This document shows, in pieces, positions 10,304 to 22,636 of a stretch of DNA of 64,000 bases (within the stretch, counting starts at the first letter, position 1; each line of letters begins with the position of its first letter). Origin of the DNA: Rhipicephalus microplus (Eukaryota; Arthropoda; Arachnida; Ixodida; Ixodidae); assembly GCF_043290135.1 (NCBI RefSeq), contig NC_134702.1:84487317-84551316 (forward strand). Direction: 5' to 3'. The translations under genes were made by a program, and so were the position numbers. Below the pieces are notes generated by a model, which saw nothing but the letters and a program-made list of their open reading frames with translations, had not been told where the DNA came from and ran no database searches.

Positions 10304-13300
10304 CTACGGATTTCCTGGAAATATGACATGAAAATTATTTATATCTTTTAAAAATGCGAGCAATGATTTGTGCTTAAAAACAGGCTCTTTACCTATAAAC
10401 ATTGACGGATGCAGTGGCATTTGATGTCGGTGAAGAAGTAGAAAGTGTTTTTGTCTAAGAGCATCCAATTCCTTGCATTCAATTAAAATATGAAGAACGC
10501 TGAGTGGGTCACCACATCTGTCACACACGGGAGGATCACCACCAGACAAAAGGTGTGAATGAGTGCTATGGGTGTGTCCTATTTGTAGTCTTGTGAGTAT
10601 TACTTGAGTGTGGCGTGACCTTGATATTGACGGCCAAGTTCCAAGGCTCGGTTTGATAACATGTAATTTATTTCGCGTTTGCTTATCCCATGAAAGCTGC
10701 CAGTGCGCCCTGAGCTTCTGTTTTACGAATTGTTTGAGTTCTAACGCAGAGACAGCCATAGATGCATTAGTGTTAGCGTTGTCCTTAGCTGAGGCAGCCA
10801 GTTGGTCCGCTAACACATTTCCCCGGATTTCGCGGTGCCCTGGCACCCAGCACAATACAACTTGTTTTTTGAGCGAGTATATGGTGCACAGAAGAGAGTA
10901 AAGCATCAAAAAAACAGGATTTTTATGTTTTTTGAGGGTCTTCAAAGCTTTTATGACACTCAGAGAGTCGGTGAATATTATCGCACGTTGTAGCTTTAGT
11001 TCCTTTATATGTTTAGCGGCCACAAGTATAGCATAGGCCTCCGCTGTGAATATGCTTGAATTAGGGTGGAGAATGCCAGAATCTGAAAAGGATGGACCAA
11101 CGGCAGCATAGGACACGCCACTATCAGACTTGGAAGCATCCGTAAAGAATTCAGGACAGTTGTATTTGTGCTGCAATTCGAGAAAGTGAGTGTGTATATG
11201 TGCTATAGGCGCATGCTTCGTAACTTCAACAAATGATGTATCACAGTCTATGGGCTGCCACTGCCACGGCGGCAGACATGGAACGGGAGCCATCAGACTG
11301 TGTTCAATAAGTGGCACACCCGTTTGTTCAGCGAGGCTCCTCACACGAAGTGAGTAAGGCTGTTGAAACGAAGGACGGTTCTCGAAGAGCGTACAACTTG
11401 ACAAGTCATTGATAGTCGTGTGTGAAGGGTGTTCTTTGTCTGCGTTCGTTTTTAAATAGTATATAAAAGACATGTATGTTCTTTGCAGGTGCAATGACCA
11501 CTCATTGGATTCGACATACAAACTCTCCACGGGACTAGTGCGAAAAGCTCCCGTAGACAGACGGATGCCCAAATGGTGGACTGGGTCAAGCATTTTCAGA
11601 GCACTTGGGGTGGCAGACTGATATATTATTGCCCCATAATCCAGGCGCGTTCGAACGAGGCTTTTGTAGAGATTGATCAAACAATTTCGGTCACTCCCCC
11701 ATGATGTGCGTGAGAGTACTTTCAGAATGTTCATTGTTTTTATACATTTGTTTTTAATATACTTGATGTGTGATGTAAATGTGAGTTTAGAATCCAAAAT
11801 TAGGCCTAGAAATTTATGCTCGGCCTCTACAGGTAACCGCTGGCCAAGCAAGTCAATTTCGGGATTTGGGTGGAGGCCTCTCTTTCTAGAAAAGAGCACA
11901 CAGGTGCTCTTCTCTGGACTTAACCTGAACCCGTTTTGGTCAGCCCACTTGGATACTTTGTTCAGACAAAGCTGGACATGCCGCTCACACACTGCAAGAT
12001 TACATGACCTAAAGCCTACCTGGATATCATCCACATACATTGAATAGAATGTGTTATGTGGAATGCAGAGTCGTAATGAATTCATTTTTATAATAAAGAG
12101 GGTGCAGCTCAGGACACCACCCTGGGGTACTCCCGTTTCTTGAATAAACGGCCTGGACAAGACATTCCCAATACGAACACGGAATGTTCGCTCGGATAAG
12201 TAGCTCTTTATGATATTCAACATATTGCCATGAATACCAATGTCTGACAGATCTCTAAGGATGCCGTAGCGCCATGTGGTGTCATATGCTTTTTCCATGT
12301 CAAGAAACACACAGAGACAGTACTGTTTGTGGATGAACGCATCGCGTATGTATGCTTCAATGCGTATGAGATGGTCTGTAGTAGATCGGTCCTCTCTAAA
12401 ACCACATTGAAAGGGGTCAAGAAGTTTGTTGGTTTCTAGAAAATGCATAAGTCTTTTGTTTATCATTTTCTCGAACACCTTGCACAGGCAGCTCGTAAGG
12501 GCTATTGGACGGTAACTTGTAACTGAAGAGGGGTCCTTGCCTTCCTTTAGAATAGGAACAACAATGGCCTCCCTCCACGTAGACGGCAGGTACCCAGCAG
12601 CCCAGATAGTGTTATACAGAGCAAGTAAACTGATTTCGGTGTCATCGTGAAGGTGTTTGAGCATGTCATACATAATTCTGTCTGGTCCCGGCGCTGTGCT
12701 GTGGCACGCATTGAGGGCCGTCCTAAGTTCGGCAATTTTAAATGGGGTATTATACTGTTCGTTTGTTTTGGACTTCAACTCTAGTGTTTTCCGTTCTGTC
12801 ATTTCTTTATGTTTTAAGAAAGATTTTGAGTAGTGCGCAGAACTGGAAATGCGCTCAAAGTGCTTGCCAAGGCTGTTGGCCTGGTCCTCCAGTGTGTTCC
12901 CTTGACTCACTAAAGGCAGAGGATATGCTTGCTGCCCCTTAAGACTTCTGAGGCTGCTCCAGACTTTCTTTTCATTGGTGTAGGAGTTAATGCCGGAGAG
13001 AAACTTGACCCAACTCTCCCTTCTTGCCTGACGTCGTGTTCGCCTACCCAGTGATTTCACTTTTTTAAATTCGACGAGGTTTTCTGCGTTTGGATATCGG
13101 CGCAGGATGCCCCAGGCTTTATTTTGTTTCCTACGCGCTTCTCTACAGTCATCGTTCCACCAGGGAACACGTCGTTTACACGAGTGCCCATTTGTTTGCG
13201 GGATACACTTTTCAGCAGCATCCAGAATAAACGCACTGAAGAATGCTACTGCGCAATCAATGTCACAATTTGTGATAAAGTCACGAGGTAAAAGTGTCAA

Positions 13301-14026
13301 TTCTTGAAATTTCTCCCAGTCAGCGGATGCTATTTTCCATTTGGGAATATGAGGAGGAACCTCATGCGATAATGTCAAGTTTAACATAGCAGGAAAGTGG
13401 TCACTGCCGTACGAATTCATGACCACGTTCCATTCTAACTCGGTAAAGAGAGAGGGAGAACCAAGCGCCAAGTCTATCGATGAGTATGAGTTGTGATGAA
13501 TGTTGTAATAGGTAGGCTGTTTTTTATTGAAGAGGCATGCTCCGGAGCACAGGAGGAATTGCTCTATCAGTCGGCCTCTCGCATCGCACCGGGCATCCCC
13601 CCACAGAGTGTTGTGAGCATTGAGATCACCAACAACAATGTAGGGTGCCGGCAGCTGGTCAATGAGGTGATGAAAATCTGTGCGGTTAAGTTTGTAGCTT
13701 GGTGGTATGTATAGTGAACACACAGTGACTAGTTTGTCAAATAGAATGACGCGGACTGACACTGCTTCGAGTGCCGTCTGAAGAATAAGAGGTCGGCAAG
13801 GCACGGATTTTTGTACTATTATAGCTACACCGCCGGATGAAGCAGTTGCCTCATCCCGATCCTTGCGGAACACGGCATATTGTCTAAGAAAGTTTGTTTG
13901 AGATGGCTTCAGATGTGTCTCTTGGATGCACAGCACCTAGGGATTGTGTTTATGTAAAAGTTCTGTAATGTCATCAAGATTGTGGAGAAGACCCCTAGCA
14001 TTCCAGTGCATTATTTGTGTAGCCAT
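10304..14026 (-). pseudogene. Element B ORF2: endonuclease, reverse transcriptase, RNase H with one TAG
   Basis: 1,240 codons from ATG at 14026 (MATQIMHWNARG). One in-frame TAG lies at 13937-13939, right before the QET endonuclease motif; nothing else breaks the frame. Endonuclease: HWNARG, IQETHL, VVGDLNAHNTLWG, YGSDHFPA. Reverse transcriptase: TGVPQGGVLS and YVDD. RNase H: FTDASKSD, TAEAYA, FTDSLSV. A C-terminal CDRCGDPLSVLHILIEC cluster follows. This is the standard enzyme set for target-primed reverse transcription. The single stop could be a genuine mutation, a polymorphism or a sequencing error, so the copy is close to functional. Confidence 0.93.
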
Positions 14027-14071
14027 TTTGAGTGAGTTTTTGTGCTGTGCGTCGAAGTAGACAACCTTAGC

Positions 14072-15544
14072 TTAGGAGGCCTTTTCAGGCCCCCTAATGC
14101 GTGGTTTTTCTTTTTTGGCAGGCTCCTTAGAGCCACGCCAATCTTTCGGCGTCTGAGGCGCCGATACACTTTGTGTTGTGTCCATCATCTCGGAAGAGAC
14201 GCTGGACGCCCGCTCGCGGTGCCCGCGTGCGGTTGTGAGAGACTTCGGGCCCTCTGCCTTGGCAGGTGGCCCGAAAACTGCAGACCCAGAGGCCTGCATG
14301 GCTGTTTGGCTGGTGGTGGTGTCCATTGCCTCCTGCGAGGCACTGGACACCCGCTCCAAAGAGCGATCTGTGTGTAGCGTAGACTTCGCCTCAGTCGACG
14401 AAGTCTTTGACCCCACCGGGCAAGAGGTTGTTGGGACCTCCTTGGCCTCCTTGTTGCCCTGGCTGCTGCCAGGGCTTGCAGAGGCCACCGGTGTGGACTG
14501 GTTTGCTGCGGGCAGGGCAGCGCTGGCTGTTCCCGCCAGAGGGGCAGGTGGCTCTGACCTGGCCACGCTAGGCATGGTCCAGGTAGCCACCAAGGGCCGT
14601 TGTGGTGCCACCCCTCGTTGCACCACTTCAGCGAAGGAGGCTCTTAGTGCGAATGAAGGTGAAACTCTCTGTCGTGCTTCACGGAACGTTATATTTTCGT
14701 TAACTTTTATGGTGATAATTTCTTTTTCTCTCTTCCAGGCTGGGCACGCTCTGGAATATGCGGCATGGCTGCCTTTGCAGTTTGCACAGTGTACCTCATC
14801 GTTTTGGCACTTATCAGTTTCGTGACCTGTTATGCCGCATTTGCCACAAGTCAGCTGACCTCGGCAGGTCTGAGATCCGTGTCCAAATCGCTGGCATTTA
14901 AAACAACGTCTCGGGTTAGGAACATACGGTCGCACAGAAAGTTTTACGTAGCCGGTCTCGATTGTTTTAGGTAGGATGTTTGAATTGAATGTAAGTATTA
15001 GGTGCTTTGTTGCGGTTTCAGTGTTGTTGCGTCTGATTTTTATGCGCTGCACATGTAATATGCCTTGGTCTTTCCATCCGTCTAGGAGTTCCTCTTCACT
15101 TAGTGTCTTAAGGTCTTCATCGGATACTACGCCCTTCACTGTGTTCATGGTACGATGTGCAGTAACTGATACAGGGATATTGCCAAAGGCTACGAGGTGT
15201 GAGAGTTTGTCGTACTGTTCCTTGTCTTTTAGTTCGAGGAGAATGTCCCCACTTGCCATCTTTGAGGCCTTATAGCCGGTTCCAATGGTGTCTTTAAGGC
15301 ACTTGGCCACTAGAAAAGGTGATATTGCTCTGGCTTTGGTTGATGATTGCTCGCAGTGAAGGACATGGTATTTTGGAAATGTTTCAACGTTTTGAGGGAA
15401 AAACAAAGATGATGCATCGGTGCGTACTCTTTTCGCAGCACGATCAGTTACAGGGGGGTTTTGAGGTCCCATGAAAGATTGGCTTCTTCGGCATCGGCGC
15501 CTACCACCCACCACGGAGCCCAACAAGGGGACGCGGCAGAACAT
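14072..15544 (-). CDS. Element B ORF1, Gag-like CCHC protein
   Basis: An open frame of 490 residues from ATG at 15544. Its role is RNA binding and chaperoning for the element's ribonucleoprotein. Three zinc knuckles lie in its middle (about residues 210-265): CFKCQRFGHGSQTC, CGKCGITGHETDKC and CANCKGSHAAYSRAC. The N-terminal half is a globular nucleic-acid-binding type region, and the C-terminal third is Ser/Thr/Pro/Ala-rich and probably disordered. ORF2 begins 45 nt downstream, suggesting reinitiation or coupled translation. No lesion is visible. An earlier start is not excluded. Confidence 0.9.
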   Translation of the reverse strand: MFCRVPLLGSVVGGRRRCRRSQSFMGPQNPPVTDRAAKRVRTDASSLFFPQNVETFPKYHVLHCEQSSTKARAISPFLVAKCLKDTIGTGYKASKMASGDILLELKDKEQYDKLSHLVAFGNIPVSVTAHRTMNTVKGVVSDEDLKTLSEEELLDGWKDQGILHVQRIKIRRNNTETATKHLILTFNSNILPKTIETGYVKLSVRPYVPNPRRCFKCQRFGHGSQTCRGQLTCGKCGITGHETDKCQNDEVHCANCKGSHAAYSRACPAWKREKEIITIKVNENITFREARQRVSPSFALRASFAEVVQRGVAPQRPLVATWTMPSVARSEPPAPLAGTASAALPAANQSTPVASASPGSSQGNKEAKEVPTTSCPVGSKTSSTEAKSTLHTDRSLERVSSASQEAMDTTTSQTAMQASGSAVFGPPAKAEGPKSLTTARGHRERASSVSSEMMDTTQSVSAPQTPKDWRGSKEPAKKEKPRIRGPEKAS

Positions 15545-15997
15545 GTGAACAAGCCTGCCCTTCGCCAGCAGTACGCCGTTGCTATAACCGAATATGGTTT
15601 ATCCTAGGCAGGATAGCCACACAAGGTTAACCCTTGCCGCCATGAAAAATCGGAAGTAAATGGAAGAGAGAAGAAGACAGGACAGATTTAAAGACGAGAA
15701 AAGACTAAGATATAGGAAGAGAGAGATAGGAAAAGGCGACTGCCGATTTCCCCTGGGTGGGTCAGCCCAGGGGTGCCGTCTACGTGAAGCCGGGGCCAAA
15801 GGGGTGTGTTGCCTCTGCCGGGGGGCCTTAAAGGTCCAATCACCCAGCGTCAGCTCAACCCCCAGGATCCCCTTTTCCCCGGACACGGCAAAGCCACGCA
15901 CGGCTAGGCGTGGGAGGGAGCCGAAACTCCCCCGTTAGCTCGGGTCCGTGGTGTCGCTACACACCAAACGCCTACTTGCGCAGGCGCCCCTGCGGGG
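15545..15997 (-). promoter_or_regulatory. Element B 5' untranslated region (presumed internal promoter)
   Basis: Lies between the upstream TSD and the ORF1 ATG on the minus strand. It starts CCCCGCAGGGGCGCC, is GC-rich, then has a CTCTCTC/TTCCTATATC pyrimidine tract. Full-length elements of this class carry an internal promoter here; no specific motif was identified. Confidence 0.5.
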
Positions 15998-16011
15998 GAA
16001 TGAGCAAAATA

Positions 16012-17172
16012 AACGATAGCTTTTTGCTTTTCGTACAAGCTTGTTTGTCGGCTTCCACTCAACTCCCGCAAAATCTACTCGTGTAGCTACATAGGATGCC
16101 ATGTTTTTCATCACGCTGTTGCCCATCACATCCTTCGCCTAACGACTGGAGCAACGTGCGAAGCATCAACAAGCGGCTAACGTATCATGTTTCTCGCTAA
16201 GCAACATTTCCCTGCCTTTACCAGCTTGATTACTTCCTTCTCTGCATGCAGTTACACCGGACTTGGCTCCAGTGCGCAGTCTTTCAAACCATATTCGTGT
16301 CCTCTCTCGCAGTGTTTTTTGAAACATGTGAAGTTCTTTTAAGGACGAAGAACTGCAATTGTGCTCCCGCCTTCGGGAGTCAAGGAGAGAAAGAATGGAG
16401 GGATGCTTCTATGGGCGATAATGCGCGTGCTACTCGCGGCAACTAATGGCAAGTGCCACGCGTCTCGCAGCCCCCTTGCTTAACGGCGTCTGAAGAGTGA
16501 TGCATGCGCTCAACTGAGGACATTCGCATAACGGTCGTTCATTATCCACCCTGCACCATCAGGAAAGTCGCGTCGCATTCCGCCGTGACTAATTTAGCCT
16601 GATCCACTAATCGCACGCCGCACTAAGCGCTTTCGACGAGTTAGCTCTACGGCGTAAATGAACCCCCGTTTCTTGTTTTTTTTTTCATCCCCTGCAGCCG
16701 CTCTACGCTTTTATGCATTTATAAAAGATCGACGAGGCTTAGCAGTCACATATGTTTAGAGCTGCTGGTCTGCCTAGTTCCTACTGGTTTAAGTACTTCA
16801 ATGTTTGCGAAAACACTTCACTTTCCTGAGTGGTCCTTGATCAACGCCATTTCACCATTTCTCAACTTCATCATCATCGTCATCGTCGTAGTAGTCATAC
16901 TACAAGTAGGAGTAGTAGTAGTAGTAGTAGTAGTAGCAGTAGTAGTAGTAGTAGCAATTATATGGTATCAGTAGTAGTATACCATTCATTTATATATAAA
17001 TAAATAAATTATATTTAAAAATAAACAAGCAAGCAGATAAATAAATAAATAAATAAATAAATAAATAGTAGTAGCTGCAATCGTTCAATACCATAACATG
17101 AAACAGTACATACACTATACGCCCTTATTACTGAATCTAGCTGTGCCAATGTTGGCCTGGCAAATAAAAGTG
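16012..17172. repeat. Noncoding with TAG/GTA and AAAT microsatellites
   Basis: No gene recognised. Bases 16868-16979 are an imperfect GTA/GTC trinucleotide tract and 17036-17066 an AAAT tetranucleotide run. The rest shows nothing I can name. Confidence 0.75.
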
Positions 17173-17185
17173 CCTCTAATTTACA

Positions 17186-17366
17186 AGACAGATGCTCAGG
17201 CTAGTTGGTAATTGAGAATCAACAAATTTGCACAGCGCAAGACTACGAGTAGTTATGACGCAACTACAGAAGAAGAGACAAAGACAGCGCTCTGTCTGTC
17301 CTTATCTCTTCTTCTGTAGTTACGTCGTAACTACTCGTAGTCTTGTGCTTTGCAAATATGTTGATT
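17186..17366 (-). mobile_element. Hairpin element, copy 2, with 13-bp TSD
   Basis: A near-perfect, almost loopless palindrome centred on AGCGCT (17286-17291) with arms of about 73 bp (left from about 17216, right to about 17362), plus a tail of 29 bases (17186-17214) on one side only. On the minus strand the tail contains ACCAACTAGCCT. The whole unit is bracketed by perfect 13-bp direct repeats CCTCTAATTTACA at 17173-17185 and 17367-17379. It has no coding capacity. Confidence 0.85.
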
Positions 17367-17482
17367 CCTCTAATTTACACGAAGACGAAGTTTTTCCTGA
17401 GTGGAACGCTGGTTTCAGTCTCTGTTATTTTTTCTTGTTTTCTTTGGTGTTAGTGGAAGACGCCGCTCTTCTGCCTGCGGAA

Positions 17483-18824
17483 ATGGACGTAGAATCACCA
17501 GGGCCTCCACCCATACGTTCCACGTCGTCTGTGGCCACCCAAGTGACGTCGACAGTGAGGACACGCTCATGTACTCTACGGCCAGTGACGAGAGCTCCGA
17601 TGAAAGTGGCTCCGTGCCCGTGGCAAGACACAAGGCGAAGACGAGGCTGCTTGCGACATCTCCTTCCCAAAGTAAGGCCACCACGAATATTCAAGAGCCA
17701 CTGGTTCACACTACTTTGTTTGTCCCGCTGAATGCCACTGACAGCATGAACCGACTTAATCGCCAAGTCACGTCTATGTCACTTGAGGCGCTCGTTCCGG
17801 GTCAAATAACAGACGTGAGAATCAATGGCCGCAAGAACGTTCTGGCGATAGACGTTACGCAACGTACTGCTCTCGACGTATTGACCAAGGTGAATGTGCT
17901 GGGGAACATCAACGTACGTTCTTTCATACCAGATGGCAAAGACTCTAGGGTAGGCGTTATCTACGACGTCGACACCTCTATCTGCGATATTGATTTTCCC
18001 ATTCTAATCAAACCAGTGACGGAAGCTACTATAATCTTGCAAGCCCGCCGTCTCGGGAACTCACGATGCGTGAAACTAGTTTTTAAGGGTGACAGCCTCC
18101 CAACTCAAGTAATAGTTGGTCATTTTCGACACACAGTACGGCCGTTCGTGCCGAAACCTCTTCAGCGTCGGAAGTGCTGTAAAATAGGACATGTGAGTGC
18201 TGTTTGCACAAGTTCTGCTGTGTGCTCCCGATGCTCGGAGTCGCACAACACGGAAGCCTGCCAGGCAGAACATCGCAAATGCGGCAATTGCCAAGGTCCT
18301 CACGAGGCGTCATCAAAGCAGTGCCCAAATGTGAAGAAGGAGATGCAAGTGCTGAGGCAGAAGGCCAGAGACGGTTATACCCACAGGGAGGCTGCTGCCA
18401 AAGTGCGACGTCGGCGTTCGCGCCATAGGAAAACTCCTAGGACATCCTCTGCCAAGGCCAGGGATACACCGCTACCCCATATCACGCACTCACCACCACA
18501 AGCATCAACAAGTGCCAACAACATGCACCCTCAGAAAGACGCAAGAAACATTGACCCTGACGCGTGGCCAGCGCTGCCGTCAGTGAACTGCCAGTAGAGC
18601 GGCAGCATCGCCCACTGAAAGCTACTTCAGAGCGAGTAAGTCATGACAGTCAAGATAACGAAATAATAGACGTGATTAAGACCCTCATGAAGACAATTCG
18701 AGTACTCCTGAATAATATTCAGACTCCGGCTGCCCACAGCGCTCTTCAAATATTGGACGCTTTGAATCCGGTGCTATCAAATCTAGAGAAGCACCATGGC
18801 TCTTTCTCTGCAGCCCTTCCGTAA
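17483..18824 (+). pseudogene. Element C ORF1, Gag-like CCHC protein (two frameshifts)
   Basis: The probable start at 17483 reads MDVESPGPPP. A frameshift near 17515 leads to the long central frame (SDVDSEDTLMYSTASDESSDES...), and another near 18590 to the C-terminal frame with IIDVIKTLMKTIRVLLNN. Zinc knuckles: the first (KCCKIGHVSAVC) has lost a Cys, the second is CSRCSESHNTEAC and the third CGNCQGPHEASSKQC. An acidic Ser-rich N-terminus and a helical C-terminus frame them. It ends at 18824, overlapping the ORF2 start by 29 nt. Confidence 0.85.
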
Positions 18825-21800
18825 ACAAGTGCTAGAGGCATCAATTTTCCAATGGAATGCCCGAGGTCTTAAACCCCGCATTTCGGATTTTCGACCATAT
18901 GTTTTCAAGAATCAGTTTCCAATTATCGTAATTTGTGAACCACGTCTTCACAATGCTATACGAATTTCTAAATACGAGGCTTTCAGGTCTGCAACCCGTA
19001 ACAAAACCAGTAAGGTCATTGTTTACATCAGGTGCGAACTCACATATATTGAGCATCCAGTAACACCGGACGACAGCAACCAATACGTGTGCCTGACAGT
19101 TAAGCGTAAGAACGTGAACATCACGCTAGTGGCAGTATATATCTCGCCTTCAGGCCACTTCGACCCAGCAAAGATTAGGCGCCATTATATCAGCGACACA
19201 TGGGCCATGGATTATTACCGGTGATTTTAACGCTCATCACCCCCTGTGGGGAAGCCAGAAGATGGACCGTCGGGGAAGAGATGTGTCCTCCTTTGCATCT
19301 GACCACCAACTATATTGTTTAAATGACGGCGCTCCCACGTTTTTACGGGGTCTGACATATAGTAGCTGTCTCGACCTAACTTTTGTGTCAAGTAGCCTAA
19401 ACACCAAGGTGCAGTGGTTTGCGGACAATGAAACGCATGGCAGTGACCACATCCCCACCTATATAAAAATCAAGGGGCTGAGCAAGTCGCAAATCGCTCC
19501 CACTTCACGGATAGACTGGTCAAAGTATAGATCATCCACAGAGAAGCAATGCGAGAGAAACCAAAAAGGTTCTCTTGAAAGCCTAGAAGGTATAATGAAG
19601 GCCGCTATTCAAGAGGCAACGTTTAATTGTGGACCTTTGCCAGATTTTTGCAAATATGAGGTGGAGTTGGAGCGACTTCGCGCAATCCGTCGTCGCGCCG
19701 AACGACGTTATAGGCGCACGAAATTCATCTACGACTTGAGGGAAGCGAGACGTCTACAAAAGAAGATTCAACGTCGAATCAATGCACTACAGTCACAACG
19801 ATGGAAGTCACTATGCGAGTCACTCGATCCCCACAAACCTCTTTCGCAAATATGGAGAATAATCCGCGGTCTACGAACATTGCCACAACAGAATCGTCCG
19901 TTCAAATGCCTTGCTCTCCACCAAGGCCGGCGTGAAATTGATGTAGCGGATGACTTCTGTGCCAGGGTTGCAAACAAGGGGTCCGGGTCAACATGAGTAA
20001 CCTACGAAACGCGCCGGCGTCCAGAGACACTCGGATGGACAATATGTTTTCTCTAGAGGAGCTTCAGGCAGCATTGGCAGCATGCAAGCGCTCGTCATCG
20101 CCTGGACCCGATGGAGTCACTTACATGGCCCTTGCTAACCTAGGACGAACAGCTCGGCGTGCCCTTCTAGCTGTATACAATGACTCGTGGAGCAACGGTT
20201 TGGTTCCTCCTTCGTGGAAGTGCAGCCGCCTTGTGCCCCTGCTCAAACCAGGCAAATCGCCTCTGGACATGGCCTCCTATCACCCCATCGCGCTTGCCAG
20301 CTGTTTTGGAAAGGTGATGGAGAGAATGGTGCTGACTCGCCTGGAGTGGTACTTGGAACATGACAATATATACCCCGATGCTTTGACCGGCTTTCGACGT
20401 GAACGGTCTTCCATAGACAATGTTGTTGATCTTGTCCCGTCTGTACAACAGCAGAATAGCCTAAAGAGATTATCAGCGGCACTTTTCTTGGATATTAAGG
20501 CTGCATACGACAATGCATTACATGAAACCATCCTGGACGCCTTGGTCAGTATTGGATTGGGAGGCCGTGTTTACCAATGAATCTGCAGCTATTTGAAGGA
20601 CAGAACCTTCTTCGTTCAGACAGAAGATGGCGCAACAAGGCAACATCATACTTATCGCGGCTTACCTCAAGGTGGGGTCCTAAGCCCCATACTTTTCAAC
20701 CTTGCGCTCACCGGCCTCGTTGACGTCCTGCCACACTCCGTACATCTGTCGATATACACGGACGACATCTGCATCTGGGCATCAGGGGTCACGCGTCTAC
20801 ACGTACGAGCTAGGCTTCAGACAGCGGCTACACTGACATCAAACTACCTTCAAGGACGAGGACTGGAGCTGTCATATGATAAATGCTTACTAGTCGCATT
20901 TACGCGCAGGACAATGACGCCATACCGCATCAGAATCAATGGACACACAATCAGCTATCAAAAGACTCACCATTTCCTGGGAGTAATAATAGATCGTGAT
21001 TTGTCTTGGAGCCCTCATATCGCTTACATGAAGAAGAAACTGACCATGATCACCCACGTCCTAAGGTTTCTTGCGGGAAAATCATGGGGTGCATCGGTAC
21101 GAGCCATGCTTCAACTGTATGCTGCACTTTTTCTTGGCTTCATGCGCTACATCCTACCTGTGCTTGGCAAGGCCCGCATAACAAACGTACACGTCCTCCA
21201 GTCATTACAAGCTCAAGCAATGAGAATATGCCTCGGGCTGCCGAGATGCGCATCCTCAGCAGCGACTGTCGCAATCGCTCATGAACACCCTATCACAACC
21301 TACATTCGTGTCGATGATTTAAGAACGCACATAAGACATGCCACCCGGATTCAATCGCATCACCTCGCCTCCCTTTCAACTTCCAGGCCATGCTCTGCGT
21401 TCTGCTCTATTATTGCCCCACATCGCACGGTGATTCCCACGAACTTCACGCACGCAGCAAGACCGTCGTTACCATTGTGGTGTCTACATCCACTAGAAGC
21501 CCTGATAACCATCCCCGGAATGCAAAAGAAGAAAAATTTGTCAAATTTGGCCCTAAAACAAACAACATTACTGGTTCTACATGAGAAACACAGTGGACGC
21601 ATTCACAATTACACGGATGGGTCGATCATTTCAACAAGTTCAACAGGCACAGTGGTAATTCCGGAGAAATCCATCACGATAAAGTTCAGGACCTCGCATC
21701 TGACATCATCCACGGCGGCTGAACTCGCCGCCATTCGTGCCGCTCTGGAGTTCCTAGTTCAAGAACCGCAACAGACATGGTCAATATTCTCCGACTCCCA

Positions 21801-22316
21801 AGCAGCTCCGCAGGGCATTGCCTGGCCATATCGTCATGGACCAAACGAACAGCTAATTGCTGAAATACGACTGCTTCATCACCGGGCTATAGAGAAACAA
21901 CATGACATAGCGTATCAATGGATACCAGGCCACTGCGGCATTGATGGAAACGACCGTGCAGATGAAGCAGTCCGAACTGCTCTTGGTGATGCCCCTTGTG
22001 TAGCTATACCATCATCAAGAACGGACACCGCTGCAAGGCTTCGATCACTTGCACGAGAACTGACACTCGCTCAGTGGAATTCACCAACGTCCGCCTTCAT
22101 AAGTTGGACCCACACCTACAGCTCCGTCTTCCATCAGGAATAACCAGAGCAGAGGAGACACTTTTGTGCCGTCTGTGGATTGGGGTGGCCTTTACGAATG
22201 CTTATTCGTTTCGAATCGGAATGGCCAGAAGCCCGACATGTGACAACTGTGGCTGCGCAGAGACTTTTTCCCATCTTCTCTGCGAGTGTCTCCGCTTCAG
22301 CGTGCCAAGAAAATAG
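18796..22316 (+). pseudogene. Element C ORF2: endonuclease, reverse transcriptase, RNase H (broken)
   Basis: Starts MALSLQPFRKQ with the endonuclease motif FQWNARGL, then VICEPRL, TGDFNAHHPLWG and HGSDHIPT. Reverse transcriptase: LPQGGVLSP and YTDD, with Thr at the position that is Ala in elements A, E and F and Val in B. RNase H: YTDGSI, TAAELAAI, FSDSQAA and HCGIDGNDRAD. The C-terminus has CDNCGCAETFSHLLCEC. Lesions: frameshifts near 19195, 19990 and 22100, and a TGA at 20578-20580. Domain order and enzyme roles match element B. Confidence 0.9.
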
Positions 22317-22636
22317 CTGTCAAAAGCTTCAGATAGAATAGACAATCGCCAATTGTCGGAAGAAAGGGTATTAGGACCCTGGCCGAGACCGTCCTCTGCA
22401 CGCAAGGCACTGAGAGCGTTGTTGCGCTTTCTGCGGGCAAGTGGTCTTAGAGACAGACTGTAAACAGTGTCGTGGATCGTCTGATGAGCTTCTCTTTCTC
22501 TCTCTCTCTCTTTTACAACGTCTCTTTTCTCTCATCCTTTATCCCCCTTACCCCCTTCCCCAGTACAGGGTAGCCAGCCGGTCTGAGAACTGGCTAACCT
22601 CCCTGTCCTTCCTCATTTATTCCTCCTCCTCCTCCT
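22317..22636 (+). other. Element C 3' untranslated region
   Basis: CT microsatellite-like runs (22493-22511), then CCCCAGTACAGGGTAGCC, CTGGCTAACCTCCCTG and a TCCTCC tail. The same block ends the fragment at 42045-43408 and stands alone at 53756-53915, so it marks the 3' end of this family. Confidence 0.8.

Larger units (their letters stand above)
9968..15997 (-). mobile_element. Non-LTR retrotransposon B, full length (I-like)
   Basis: A 6,030-bp element flanked by perfect 14-bp TSDs, GAATGAGCAAAATA, at 9954-9967 and 15998-16011. On the minus strand it has a GC-rich 5' untranslated region (15545-15997), ORF1 (15544-14072), a 45-nt spacer, ORF2 (14026-10304), a 3' untranslated region and a TAATAA-type tail; AATAAA lies at 9989-9984. 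The 3' end reads TTGGCCAAACATGGCCCTTG. It is complete with clear TSDs and only one visible ORF2 lesion, so the insertion looks recent. Confidence 0.95.
17380..22636 (+). mobile_element. Non-LTR retrotransposon C (RNase H-bearing, decayed)
   Basis: Plus-strand element with ORF1 and ORF2 overlapping at 18796-18824, then a 3' untranslated region with CT-rich runs, the block CAGGGTAGCCAGCCGGTCTG, and a TCCTCC tail ending about 22636. The 5' boundary is uncertain because a hairpin insert lies immediately upstream and I found no TSD pair. Frameshifts in both ORFs and one stop in ORF2 make it inactive. A second, truncated copy of this family is at 42045-43408. Confidence 0.85.

Noticed and set aside
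14178..14825. 215-codon plus-strand frame
   Set aside because: It is antisense to element B ORF1, which has three zinc knuckles.
17380..22636. TSD for element C
   Set aside because: The 3' flank TTAACAAAAATCAC has no match near 17380; the repeats around 17173 and 17367 belong to the hairpin insert.
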